Under the pieces are notes generated by a model that searched no databases, was not told the DNA's origin, and saw only the letters and a program-made list of their open reading frames with translations. Positions 1-8,800 of a stretch of DNA of 15,079 nucleotides are shown in pieces (position 1 is the stretch's first letter; each line of letters starts with the position of its first letter). The stretch comes from Bacillota bacterium (GTDB lineage: Bacteria > Bacillota_H > UBA994 > UBA5500), in the NCBI GenBank assembly GCA_012727835.1, contig JAAYGE010000120.1, forward strand, positions 1 through 15,079, written 5' to 3'. Made by a program: the position numbers and the translations under genes.

Positions 1-46
1 GAACCAAAAATATTCTTACACATTACTTCCAGACTAAATATCGTTA

Positions 47-55
47 TGCTATACT
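47..55 (+). promoter_or_regulatory. Extended -10 promoter for tldDE
   Basis: The sequence TGCTATACT gives an extended -10 element (TG, one base, then TATACT, 5 of 6 to consensus). No good -35 is seen at 16-18 bases upstream, as is common for extended -10 promoters. Transcription would start near 62, leaving a short leader to the tldD start at 80. An AAAGGGGG ribosome binding site lies at 66-73. Only 79 bases precede tldD in the window, so a promoter further upstream cannot be excluded. Confidence 0.45.
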
Positions 56-79
56 TCAAATTAAGAAAGGGGGATCTTA

Positions 80-1453
80 ATGATTATAAGGAATCTGCGG
101 CAATACTTACCGCTCTTGACCCAGTATACGGAACTGCGTAGTCAGGAAAACCGGGTCCTGAACATTACCTACTTGAAGGGTAACTTGGTGCAGAACGTTA
201 AGAACTCTAATGGCGGCATTAGCGCCCGGGTGTATCGGAACGGAAGTTGGGGTTTTGCCTCTACCCCACAGATGAGCGATGTGAAGGCAGTAATTGAGGC
301 GGCAACGAGCAATGCCATGTTCTTAGACTCACGGGAGAACAAGGGGTTAGCCCCCTTTGAACCGGACAGCCCGGTGGTGGAAAAGAACTTTGGCACTAGT
401 AAGCCGCGGCTCAGCCAGAAGGAAATTATGGACTTCATCAAGGAAGTTGACTCTTACATAGTTACCAAGTATCCGGAGCTCAGCAGTCGTAGCATCGGTC
501 TTAACTGCCTAGACATGGAGAAAACGCTTATCACGTCGGATGGAGCGTCTCTCTATTCGTTGCTACCCCGCTCCATTTTCCGCATCTCGCTTTCGTTGGA
601 TAGGAACGGCGATCCGGTGGAGGTTTACGAGACGGCGGGGGGCTTGGGACAGTTTGAGGATCATTTCACGGCACCGGAAGACCTCTTCCCCACTATCGAT
701 GAACTCTATGAGCACTTGGTGAAGAAGAGCGAAGGTGTGTATGCCGATGCGGGCGTGAAGGAATGTGTGCTAGATGCGGCTTTAGCCGGTATTTTAGCCC
801 ACGAGGCTATTGGGCACACCACCGAGGCCGACCTGGTGCTGGGCGGTTCGGTGGCCGCCGACTATTTGGGCAAGCAGGCAGCTAGCCCCCTAGTTACCCT
901 GGTAGACATAGCGCATATCTATGACGGCAAAGACTGCCCCATGCCGATCTACATCGACGATGAGGGGACCACTGCAGAAGACGTGGTGATTATCGATCAG
1001 GGTATCCTCAAGGGCTACATGCATAACAAGCAGAGTGCGCGTCATTTTGGAGTGAAACCTACCGGTAATGCACGCGCCTATGAGTATATGGATGAGCCGC
1101 TAATTCGCATGCGTAATACGGCCATCATGCCGGGAACCAGCAAGCTGGACGATATGATTGCTTCAATTGAAGATGGCTACTACCTGATTAAGCCCAGCAA
1201 CGGCCAAGCCGATACCACCAGTGAGTTCATGTTCGGCGTGGTGCTCGGTTATGAAATTAAGAACGGTAAATTGGGCCGGGCAATTAAAGATACAACCATT
1301 TCGGGCGTGGCCTTCGATGTGTTGCAGAATGTAACCATGATATCCGATGAGATGAAGTGGTCTTGTGCTGGCATGTGCGGAAAGAAGCAGATTATACCGG
1401 TGGGAATGGGCGGCCCCGCTATTAAGACCAAGATTAATATAGGGGGTAGGTAG
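80..1453 (+). CDS. tldD: TldD metalloprotease subunit
   Basis: This is the catalytic subunit of the TldD/TldE heterodimeric zinc protease (peptidase family U62/PmbA-TldD), a cytoplasmic enzyme that degrades unfolded peptides and, in E. coli, processes microcin B17 and the CcdA antitoxin. The HExxxH metal motif is present as HEAIGH at residues 241-246. The third ligand is expected at Cys433 in the GMCGKKQ segment, which lines up with the GYCGKGGQ cysteine of E. coli TldD. At 457 residues it is slightly shorter than the E. coli protein (about 480) but complete at both ends. The start is supported by AAAGGGGG six bases upstream. tldE begins one base after its stop, so the two subunits should be translated in coupled fashion. 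The physiological substrate cannot be read from the context. Confidence 0.95.
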   Translation: MIIRNLRQYLPLLTQYTELRSQENRVLNITYLKGNLVQNVKNSNGGISARVYRNGSWGFASTPQMSDVKAVIEAATSNAMFLDSRENKGLAPFEPDSPVVEKNFGTSKPRLSQKEIMDFIKEVDSYIVTKYPELSSRSIGLNCLDMEKTLITSDGASLYSLLPRSIFRISLSLDRNGDPVEVYETAGGLGQFEDHFTAPEDLFPTIDELYEHLVKKSEGVYADAGVKECVLDAALAGILAHEAIGHTTEADLVLGGSVAADYLGKQAASPLVTLVDIAHIYDGKDCPMPIYIDDEGTTAEDVVIIDQGILKGYMHNKQSARHFGVKPTGNARAYEYMDEPLIRMRNTAIMPGTSKLDDMIASIEDGYYLIKPSNGQADTTSEFMFGVVLGYEIKNGKLGRAIKDTTISGVAFDVLQNVTMISDEMKWSCAGMCGKKQIIPVGMGGPAIKTKINIGGR

Positions 1454-1454
1454 A

Positions 1455-2744
1455 ATGAACGCTGCTCTAGAGTACTGCAAGCAGGCTTTAAGCCAAGCAG
1501 GAGTAGATAAGTACCAGTGCACCCTAACAGAAAGCAAGCAGTATGAGATGAACCTGGAAGGCACCGAGTTCACGCTCATGCGCACAAATAGAGATAATAC
1601 CCTGGGTATCACGGTGATCAAGGATAACCGCAAGGGCAGCATTTCCATCAATCGGCTGGAAGAAGGGGCGATCGATGAAGCCATTGAAACGGCCCTGGAG
1701 CTTCTCAATAGCTCGCAGCAAGATCCCGATTATGACATTGCCCCCCGGCAAGATCCCCAGCAATTTGTGGCTGGCCCCCAAGAACCCGATCTGGAGCGGA
1801 TGTATGAACTGCTGAAAGAGTATGCTCAGCAGGTACCGGCCCAGTTCCCGGCCATCAAGTTGATGGAAACGATCTTTGTCTATCGCCATAAGGTGCAGCA
1901 CTTTATCAATTCCAATGGGGTAGATTTCGTCACCACCAAGGGCGTATATGACCTATCAACGGTATTTTCCTCCAGAGAAGGTGATAAAGCCACCTCCTTT
2001 AACTACACCGGTTTTGCCTTCACCGATATGGAAAAGCCGCTGCTAGAGCGGGGTTCGCTAAAGACGCTACTGCAGCAGTCGGTAGAGCATCTTAACGCTC
2101 GCCCGCTGGAGGGCAAATTCGTCGGCGATGTGATCATCACTCCCGATTGCTTGCATTACTTCATTCACTTCTATATGGCCACCTTCTTGGGCGACGGGGC
2201 CATGATAGCTGGCACCAGTCCCTTCAAGGACAAGTTGGGCCAACAGGTGGCTGATAGCAAGCTGACGATTTCGGCTCAGCCGGTATCGCCGCAGATGGCC
2301 GATGGCTATTTCGTCACCGGCGACGGCTTTGCGGCCGAAAACGTGACTTTCATTGATAAGGGCGTACTTAAGAGTTTCCTGCTCAGCCAGTACGGCTCAA
2401 AGAAGACGAAGCAAGAGCGGGCCAAGAACGCCGGTGGTTGCTGGGTAGTGGAACCGGGCAATAAGAGCTTAGAAGAGATGATCAGCCAAGTGGAGCGGGG
2501 TGTTCTGGTGGCCCGCTACTCGGGCGGCGGCCCCAGCCCCAACGGCGACTTCTCCGGCGTAGCCAAGAACAGCTACTACATTGAAAACGGCAAGATCATG
2601 TACCCGCTCACCGAAACCATGGTGTCGGGCAACCTGGCGGAAGTCTTTAGGAATGTTAAAGAGATCTCCGCGGAGCGCATCGATTACGGCATGGCTCTGC
2701 TGCCCTATGTGCTCAGCAGCGGTGTAACCATATCGGGAAAATAG
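1455..2744 (+). CDS. tldE: TldE/PmbA protease subunit
   Basis: This is the non-catalytic partner of TldD (also called PmbA). It has the TldD/PmbA fold but lacks HExxxH, as is usual for TldE, which shapes the substrate channel in the heterodimer. Family landmarks include the GDGAMIAGTSPFKDKLG segment in the middle and the C-terminal GGGPSPNGDFSGVAKNSYY, which corresponds to the conserved G-x-N-P-x-T-G-D-F-S region of PmbA proteins. Length (429 residues) is normal, with no break. The start ATG lies one base after the tldD stop, and its G-rich binding site overlaps the end of tldD, so translation is coupled. A hairpin terminator follows 15 bases after the stop. Confidence 0.94.
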   Translation: MNAALEYCKQALSQAGVDKYQCTLTESKQYEMNLEGTEFTLMRTNRDNTLGITVIKDNRKGSISINRLEEGAIDEAIETALELLNSSQQDPDYDIAPRQDPQQFVAGPQEPDLERMYELLKEYAQQVPAQFPAIKLMETIFVYRHKVQHFINSNGVDFVTTKGVYDLSTVFSSREGDKATSFNYTGFAFTDMEKPLLERGSLKTLLQQSVEHLNARPLEGKFVGDVIITPDCLHYFIHFYMATFLGDGAMIAGTSPFKDKLGQQVADSKLTISAQPVSPQMADGYFVTGDGFAAENVTFIDKGVLKSFLLSQYGSKKTKQERAKNAGGCWVVEPGNKSLEEMISQVERGVLVARYSGGGPSPNGDFSGVAKNSYYIENGKIMYPLTETMVSGNLAEVFRNVKEISAERIDYGMALLPYVLSSGVTISGK

Positions 2745-2758
2745 TTCAGATAAGGAAT

Positions 2759-2793
2759 AACCCGGAGCCTTCTTAAAGGGGGCTCCGGGTTTT
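2759..2793 (+). terminator. Intrinsic terminator after tldDE
   Basis: An 11-base stem (AACCCGGAGCC pairing with GGCTCCGGGTT) encloses an 11-base loop, and the right arm runs into TTTT. It lies just after the tldE stop. The - strand T-run is weak, so it mainly ends the + strand tldDE transcript. The convergent - strand gene stops only nine bases beyond it. Confidence 0.85.
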
Positions 2794-2801
2794 ACTTTGA
2801 T

Positions 2802-3236
2802 CTAGTTCCGTTCTCGCACAATGAGCCGGGCCACATGCTCAGCTACTTCGCCGGTCAGCGCTATGCACTGTTCCTTGCGTTGGGGACTGCCAGAGGCCAG
2901 GCCTTTGGTTAACACACGACAACAGAGGGATTTGTGATTGCGGCGGAATTCGTCATGCAATTCTTTGGCTAGAGCCATAGCTTTGTCGGCCCGCTCATCT
3001 TTAGCCTGAGTACGACCGAAGACCATACCCAGGGCCATAACGCCACCGGCGACGGCGCCACAAGTACAACCGGAACGCCCCATACCTACGGGAAAACCGG
3101 AAGCGAGAGCGATAACCGAGTCATCGTAATCCAAAGCAAAGGCATCTTTAATCGTCTTCAGCACCGCTTCTGAACAACGAAAGTCGCCATCCCGATAGTA
3201 TTTTTCTGCGGTAGCCCGCACCTCTGCAAAATCCAT
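2802..3236 (-). CDS. C_GCAxxG_C_C family protein
   Basis: This small cysteine-rich protein (144 residues from the chosen ATG) belongs to the C_GCAxxG_C_C family (TIGR01909), common in anaerobes and thought to be redox or metal active; no reaction is established. The family pattern is visible: Cys21 in RCSEAV, then GCTCGAVAGG with Cys57 and Cys59, then SLCCRVL with Cys105/106, and Cys124 near the C-terminus. No signal peptide or membrane segment is seen, so it should be cytoplasmic. The start is uncertain. GGGAGGG lies 13 bases before this ATG but seven bases before an in-frame TTG at 3242, which would add two residues. A GTG at 3266 lies upstream of the binding site and is unlikely. It is convergent with tldDE and has its own candidate promoter. 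Confidence 0.85.
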   Translation of the reverse strand: MDFAEVRATAEKYYRDGDFRCSEAVLKTIKDAFALDYDDSVIALASGFPVGMGRSGCTCGAVAGGVMALGMVFGRTQAKDERADKAMALAKELHDEFRRNHKSLCCRVLTKGLASGSPQRKEQCIALTGEVAEHVARLIVRERN

Positions 3237-3279
3237 AGGCAAAATAATACCCTCCCTAACTGGCACTTAATTGCTGAAG

Positions 3280-3285
3280 ATTATA
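3280..3285 (-). promoter_or_regulatory. -10 box for the C_GCAxxG_C_C gene
   Basis: A perfect TATAAT is read on the - strand in the gap between the GNAT gene and the cysteine-rich gene. It would give a start point near 3273 and a leader of about 37 bases. No good -35 lies at 16-18 bases upstream. A second possibility about 30 bases upstream is TTGCGG, 17 bases, TAAAAT. Evidence is motif match and position only. Confidence 0.4.
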
Positions 3286-3349
3286 CAAACCATTAGCCAG
3301 GGTTATTTTAAGGGAAGGCTTACTCAACCGCAAGCTAAATAAATGTCAA

Positions 3350-3378
3350 GCCCCCCAGCCCTGTCATGGCCGAGGGGC
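3350..3378 (-). terminator. Hairpin after the GNAT gene
   Basis: On the - strand an 11-pair stem (GCCCCTCGGCC with GGCTGGGGGGC, two G-U pairs) closes a 7-base loop. On the + strand the two wobble pairs become mismatches, so the structure favours - strand RNA. It begins about 37 bases past the GNAT stop. The following bases (CTTGACATTTATTTAG) are only moderately T-rich, so efficiency may be partial. Confidence 0.5.
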
Positions 3379-3415
3379 ACACAAACCTACCAATTATAGT
3401 AGCCTTACCGCTTAC

Positions 3416-4255
3416 CTACAACAATAGGTACATTTCGTACTGGGATAAAGAATCTTGAGTAAAACCCTTCTTACGCAGGAAACCTTCCAGCGACGCGATG
3501 TTGGGAGTGCTGGCCGAGAGCTGGCTTAACTGCAGGTGGGTGATGGCGTGGGCCAACAGGGCCGAAGCTATGCCCTGAAGTCTATAGCCAGGCCTTACCC
3601 ATAGCTGATATATCTTTCCCGTCTTGCCGATACACAGATAGGCCAGTAGATGCCCCTCCCACACCACACCGTAATAGTGCACATCGAAGCAGGCTATATA
3701 TTCCAAGGTATTTTGCCAGTTGATATGGGTTTCCGGATTGGCTACAGCCCTAATCTGCGCGGGAGAAATCGGCTCGAGCCTGATTTCTTTCTTATGGTTT
3801 GTGGTCAGCTTTTCGGCGCAGGTGTGGGAGAAATACCGGAGGTCGTAGACCTTCTCATAGCCTAATTTTCTATAGAAGTTTATAGCCGGTTCATTGCCTA
3901 CGATGACCTCCAAGAATAGCTGCTTACAGCCATTATCTATAGCTTCCTGCCGGTGCCGTTGCCATAATTCGTATCCTACCCCCTGCCTTCTATAGTCGGG
4001 ATGCGCACAAAGGCCACCGCAGCGCATGGTAGGCAGGCCCTCGTAATCGCTGATTCCACCCAGGATCATGCCCACCGGCTCCTGGCCGTCATAGGCCAGA
4101 TAGGAGTGCTCCAGCTGATTCCATGCCGGCCGGAAGAAGTACTCCGCAAAAACCTCGTAGGGTACATCAAGCTTAACTATATAGTCGGCAAAGCCAGCCC
4201 GAAAGGCTTTGTAGAGGTCAGATAGGTGGGATGGCGTGCATTTTACGTAGCGCAT
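3416..4255 (-). CDS. Two-domain GNAT acetyltransferase
   Basis: This protein transfers an acetyl group from acetyl-CoA to an unknown amine substrate. The N-terminal domain (about residues 1-140) is a complete GNAT unit: the acetyl-CoA binding loop RRQGVG is at 89-94 after the strand GGLCAHPDY, and the NEPAINFYRKLGYEKV motif is at 121-136. A second, shorter GNAT-like half (about 155-279) has LWVRPGYRLQGIASALL and ends with a GFLRKKGF segment. The ATG at 4255 is chosen because GGAGG lies eight bases upstream. An in-frame ATG at 4270 touches that same binding site and is unlikely to be used. The gene follows pepA by 63 bases across a hairpin. No specific substrate can be inferred. Confidence 0.85.
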   Translation of the reverse strand: MRYVKCTPSHLSDLYKAFRAGFADYIVKLDVPYEVFAEYFFRPAWNQLEHSYLAYDGQEPVGMILGGISDYEGLPTMRCGGLCAHPDYRRQGVGYELWQRHRQEAIDNGCKQLFLEVIVGNEPAINFYRKLGYEKVYDLRYFSHTCAEKLTTNHKKEIRLEPISPAQIRAVANPETHINWQNTLEYIACFDVHYYGVVWEGHLLAYLCIGKTGKIYQLWVRPGYRLQGIASALLAHAITHLQLSQLSASTPNIASLEGFLRKKGFTQDSLSQYEMYLLL

Positions 4256-4278
4256 AGTGTATTCCTCCATGCAGCAAT

Positions 4279-4309
4279 GAACCGAACGGGGGTGGTCCCC
4301 GCTCGGTTC
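4279..4309 (-). promoter_or_regulatory. Intergenic hairpin between pepA and GNAT
   Basis: On the - strand GAACCGAGCGGGG pairs with CCCCGTTCGGTTC over 13 base pairs (one G-U) around a 5-base loop. It starts nine bases after the pepA stop. There is no T-run (ATTGCTGC follows), and the GNAT ribosome binding site comes about ten bases later. It could be a weak terminator, or an mRNA-stabilising or processing stem that lowers GNAT expression relative to pepA. Confidence 0.55.
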
Positions 4310-4318
4310 AGCAAGCTG

Positions 4319-5815
4319 TTACTTTTGAGCAAGATTCTCGGCAATTTCCACCAGAGTGCGGGTGGCAAAGCCGGTACCGCCCTTAACCGAGTAACCCTTA
4401 GTATTCTCGGTGCTGGCCATGGCAGCGATGTCCAGATGGGCCCAGGCGGCCTCCTTAATGAATTCGCTGATGATCATGCCGCCGGTGATGGCCCCGCCGC
4501 CGCGAACGCCGCCATTACGCAAATCGGCCACGTCACTCTTGTAAAACTCGCGGTAGTCGTCGTGGACGGGCATACGCCAGAACCGCTCGCCGGCCTGGTC
4601 GGCAGCCTGCAGAACTACATCGGCCAAAGTATCGTCGGTGGACACCAGGCCCGCATATACGTTGCCCAGCGCTACGCCGATGGCTCCGGTGAGGGTGGCC
4701 ACGTCTACTATCTTAGTGGCGCCCTTATGCTCGGCGTAGGCCACCGCGTCGGCCAGAATCAGGCGGCCTTCGGCGTCGGTGCTGACGATTTCTATCGTCT
4801 GCCCGGTCATGGCTTCCAGCACGTCACCCGGTTTCAGAGCGCTACCGGAGGGCAGGTTCTCGGTGCTGGCAATCACACCTAACACGTTCACCTTAGGCTG
4901 CAGTTTGCCGATGGCACCCATGGCGGCCAAAACGGCTGCGCCGCCGGCCATATCGTTTTTCATCCGTTCCATGCCGTCTCTAGACTTAAGGGAAATACCG
5001 CCGCTGTCGAAGGTGAGCCCTTTGCCCACCAGGGCCAGTATTTCACCCCCCGGGTTGCCTTCATAGTAGAGGGTAATCAGCTTGGGCGGTTGTTCGCTGC
5101 CCTGGGCCACCCCCAGCAAGCAACCCATGCCCAGTTTCTCCATATCTTCCCGCTCTAGAATTTCGCATTGCAGGTTGCTCTCGGCGGCTACCTTTTCCGC
5201 CACCTGGGCCATGTGGGTGGGGGTCATATGGTTAGCCGGCGTGTTAACCAGGGTGCGGGCCAGATTGGTGGCCTCGGCGGTAATTTGACCCCGCTTAACA
5301 CCGCGCTCGATAGCTTCCAGTTTCTCAGCATTATGTTCAACCACAATCAGCTCGGCCGGCTGGGGCTTGTCATTGTCTTTGGCTCCCTTGGCTTCGTAAC
5401 GATAGCCGGCCAGCAGCGAACCTTCCACGGTGGCTTGGGCACAGGCTTCTGGGCAAAGGCCACCGATGCCAGCTCCGTGTACGATGGTGGCAATCGTCTT
5501 GGCCTTACCTTTGGCAGCCACTTTATAGGCGGCGCCGGCTGCTTGGCGTACGGTTTCCAAGGTCAGCTTTTCCGCTTCGCCTAAGCCGACAATGATCACT
5601 TTTGTGGCTGGAACATCGATGGGATACAGCACCGTCGTCTCCAGCAGCTTGCCGGTAATCTCACCCAGCTCAATGAGGCGGCTGATTTGTCCGCCCAGCG
5701 CCTTATCCACGGCGCCAGTAGCACCGGCGGGCTTGGTAACTCCTGCAAATAGGTTAACAATCCAGGCGTCAGCTCTAGTTTGCAGCAGATCCTGTTGCAC
5801 CACTTTTACTTGCAT
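4319..5815 (-). CDS. pepA: Leucyl aminopeptidase PepA (M17)
   Basis: This cytosolic aminopeptidase of family M17 removes N-terminal residues from peptides using two metal ions in a hexamer. The variable N-terminal domain covers about residues 1-160 and the catalytic domain 170-498. All expected residues are present with a constant offset of five from E. coli PepA: metal ligands Lys265, Asp270, Asp288, Asp347 and Glu349, and catalytic Lys277 and Arg351. The signature reads STDAEGRL instead of the usual NTDAEGRL, a mild change outside the ligands. Length (498) is typical. AAGGAGG lies eight bases before the ATG. It follows the ABC permease gene by about 70 bases with no clear terminator, so co-transcription is likely. 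It could act with TldDE in peptide turnover, but that is inference. Confidence 0.95.
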   Translation of the reverse strand: MQVKVVQQDLLQTRADAWIVNLFAGVTKPAGATGAVDKALGGQISRLIELGEITGKLLETTVLYPIDVPATKVIIVGLGEAEKLTLETVRQAAGAAYKVAAKGKAKTIATIVHGAGIGGLCPEACAQATVEGSLLAGYRYEAKGAKDNDKPQPAELIVVEHNAEKLEAIERGVKRGQITAEATNLARTLVNTPANHMTPTHMAQVAEKVAAESNLQCEILEREDMEKLGMGCLLGVAQGSEQPPKLITLYYEGNPGGEILALVGKGLTFDSGGISLKSRDGMERMKNDMAGGAAVLAAMGAIGKLQPKVNVLGVIASTENLPSGSALKPGDVLEAMTGQTIEIVSTDAEGRLILADAVAYAEHKGATKIVDVATLTGAIGVALGNVYAGLVSTDDTLADVVLQAADQAGERFWRMPVHDDYREFYKSDVADLRNGGVRGGGAITGGMIISEFIKEAAWAHLDIAAMASTENTKGYSVKGGTGFATRTLVEIAENLAQK

Positions 5816-5885
5816 TATCCAAACCTCCTTACGGTTTTCTTCCTCCTACATTTCTCTAATGGTGGCCAATTCTCCTTTTCCATCA

Positions 5886-8800
5886 CTATTCAACTGCCTT
5901 CAGGGAATCAACCATTTTGATTTGCTTCAGCTTGCGGACCATGACCAGGCACACCAACCCGGAGAAGTGCAGCGTCAGCAGAGCCGCCCACAGATAGCTA
6001 AGGGGCGCGATACTCTGCCCTAACATCAGGTCGTTAGACTCGGCCTGGCGGATCACGAAGGCGTGCAGCAGTTTCCCTAGAGGTAAGCCTACCAAGGTGC
6101 CAATGAGGCTCAGAATAGCCGTCTCCCGGTAGATATAACCGGCCACTTCATGGTGGTGAAAACCAAGAACCCGCAGGGTAGCCAACTCCTGATGCCGCTC
6201 GGCAATGTTGATGTTAATCAGGTTGTAGAGCACGATCATGGCTAGGGCACCGGCGGCTAGAATAATAACTACCACCAAGAAGTCGATGGACTCCACCAGC
6301 CGGTCGAAGGAATGCTGGGCCTGGGTTAGGAATTCGGCCTGCACCACGGCGGGCTGTTCCAGCAGTTGGCTCATCAACTGATCCTGTTCAGCCGCGTCCA
6401 AGGATCTAGTATTGGCCAGCACCCGATTAACCTTAGCCTCCTGCCCATAGGCAGCCTGATAAGCTGACGGATGGATATAGACATAGCTGCCCACGTAGTT
6501 TTCCGTAATGGCGGCTACCGTGAGCTCACCGACAACACCCTCCGAGTCTTCCAGGCTGAATTGGTCTCCCGCCTTTAGGCCTAGAGCGCGGGCTAGCGTT
6601 TCACTGATGACCACCGGGTAAGTAGCCAAATCCAAACTGTCACCGCTGGGCCGCTCCCGTAAGGTGATAAACTGGGGCCAATCAGCGGGTGTATGGGGCA
6701 CAAACACGGTGACCGGCGCATCACTCTCCCCGCGATGGGCGGTGCCCCTTTCCCCATAGAAGGCGGTGAAACCTAGTACACTCTTTTGATGGTTGAGCCA
6801 AGTCTCCAATTCGGGGTCCAGCAGCCGGTTTTCCGAACAGTCGATGCTGAGGTCGTAATGCATCAGCTCGCTAAACTGGGTATGGCCCAAACTGCCGATG
6901 GAATCTTGTAGCCCGAAACCGGTGACTAGCAGAGCGGTGCAGCCGGCCACCCCTAATACGGTCATATAGAAATGCTTTTTATAGCGGAAGAGGTTACGGG
7001 CCGTTGCCTTATGACTAAAGCTAAGGCGCGACCACAGGGGTTTAATCTTTTCCAGCAGGATGCGCTTACCGGCTTTAGGCGGCCGCGGTCGCATCAGCAT
7101 TGCCGGCTTCTCCTGCAAAGCCCGGTTACTGGCGTAGATGGTGACCAAGAGGGTAAGCAGCACAGCCCCTAGGGTGGCCACAAGGGCAAAGGGCCAACGG
7201 AAGGGGGTATAGAGGGTGGGCAGCGGGTACATGGTGGCGAAAACCTGCCAAATAACTACCGGTATATAGCGAAAGCCCACCAACAGACCCACGATGCTGC
7301 CGGCCAGGCTGGCCAAGCCACAATAGCCCATATATTTTTCCATAATAGCCCACCTGCCGTAGCCCAGGGCCTTCATGATGCCGATTTGGGTCCGTTCCTC
7401 TTCTATCATACGGGTCATGGAGGCTAAAGAGACCAGAGCCGCCACCAGCATAAAAAACACGGGGAAGACGGTGGCGATAGCCTGTACCTTTTCGGTGTTC
7501 ATGGTAAAGCTGGCATAGCTAACGTTGGCATTGCGGTCCAGCACATACCAGCTGGGCATTTCCAGCTCATCCAACTGGCGGGCGGCATCCTCCAGGTCTA
7601 GGCGGGCCTGCTCCAGCTCCTGCTCCACTTCAGCACGGGCCTGCCAATAATCGGCTTCGCCGCTGGCCAACTGGCGTCGGCCCTCATCGTAATCCCTCTC
7701 CCCCTGCTCCAGCTGGCGGGCAGCTTGGGCTAACCGGGCTTCAGCTGCAGCCATTTCTTGGGCCAGGGCGGTTTTAGCCCCTTCCAAGGCTGCCACACCG
7801 GTCCTATACTGCTCCCAACCCTGATCTAGCTCTTGCCGCCATACCGCCGCCTGCTCTGGCCCAATTAGCCCCGCCTCCAGGGCGGCAGCCAGCGATTGCT
7901 CGCCCTGCTCCAATTCCTGCCGAGCTTGCATCAGCTCCTGCTCCGTTTGGGCCAGCTGGGCTTCCGCCTGGGCCTTTTCTTGGGCTAAAGCAGTACGGGC
8001 TGCCGCCAAGTCTGCCCGTCCCCGATCCAGCTCTTCCCTAGCCTCAGCCAACTCCTGGCGGGCGTCTAAAATATCTTGCCAGGCGCTGGCCAGCTCCTGG
8101 GCCGCTTCCTGTTCGGCAGCTGCGAGGTCGGCCCGGGCCTGGTCCAACTCCGCCTGCCCTTCACCATGAATCTGGGCATAGCGCAGGCGTGACCTTTCTT
8201 CCCCCAATTGTTCTAGCTCGGCTACGAAATCCTCTAATTGTTCCTCGTAGGCAGCGCTGAAGGTCATTAACTCGGCTGCTTGGCTGTTAGTAAGATAAGC
8301 GTCGGTATACAAATCCAGATCATAACAACTATCGGCTATGTAGATTACCGCTTCCAGCCGCCCCTTACCCACGTTGCTGGGCTCCCGCTCATTAGCAAAA
8401 TAAAAGGGGTTGGCAACCACGCCCACCACCGTAAACTGGGTGGTGGCAAACAGGTCCGCATTGTCGGCTTCGGTGACGATACTGAGGGTAGAGCCCAGCT
8501 CCAGAGATTCCAGATAGGAATCACCCTGCTCCACCAAGCACTCCTGAGGAGTTTGCGGCAGGCGTCCCGCAACCAACTGCCAACGGTTAACCGGTAAGGG
8601 CTGGTCGCCACTGAGCTGAGCCCAGGGCAAACCATAAAGGCGGGCCGTCAAGCGCCCATTATCGGTGGTGGCCACCAGCGTATCCACTACTTTAGCCGGC
8701 AATAGATGGGCCACCGACGGCAAACCGGCTAGGGCTGCTATGTCATCCTCAGTTAGTCCGTGGGTGGCCTTGATAAACACATCAGCCATCTGCTGCTGGT

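Noticed and set aside
1163..1708. A 181-codon - strand frame over the tldD/tldE junction.
   Set aside because: It is antisense to two well-conserved proteins and has low-complexity composition without a recognisable motif.
3321..3349. A perfect TTGACA on the - strand at 3349-3344.
   Set aside because: At 17 bases there is TGAGTA, a poor -10, and the box lies in the terminator-like hairpin flank; the TATAAT at 3285-3280 is a better candidate.
4226..4882. A 218-codon + strand open frame over the GNAT/pepA region.
   Set aside because: It lies opposite pepA, whose ligands and length are intact, and shows no family features; it is a shadow of high G+C coding on the other strand.
5816..5885. Possible small peptide or terminator between the permease and pepA.
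   Set aside because: Several AGGAGG-like runs occur but only a 7-codon TTG frame follows, and no stable hairpin or promoter pair is seen.
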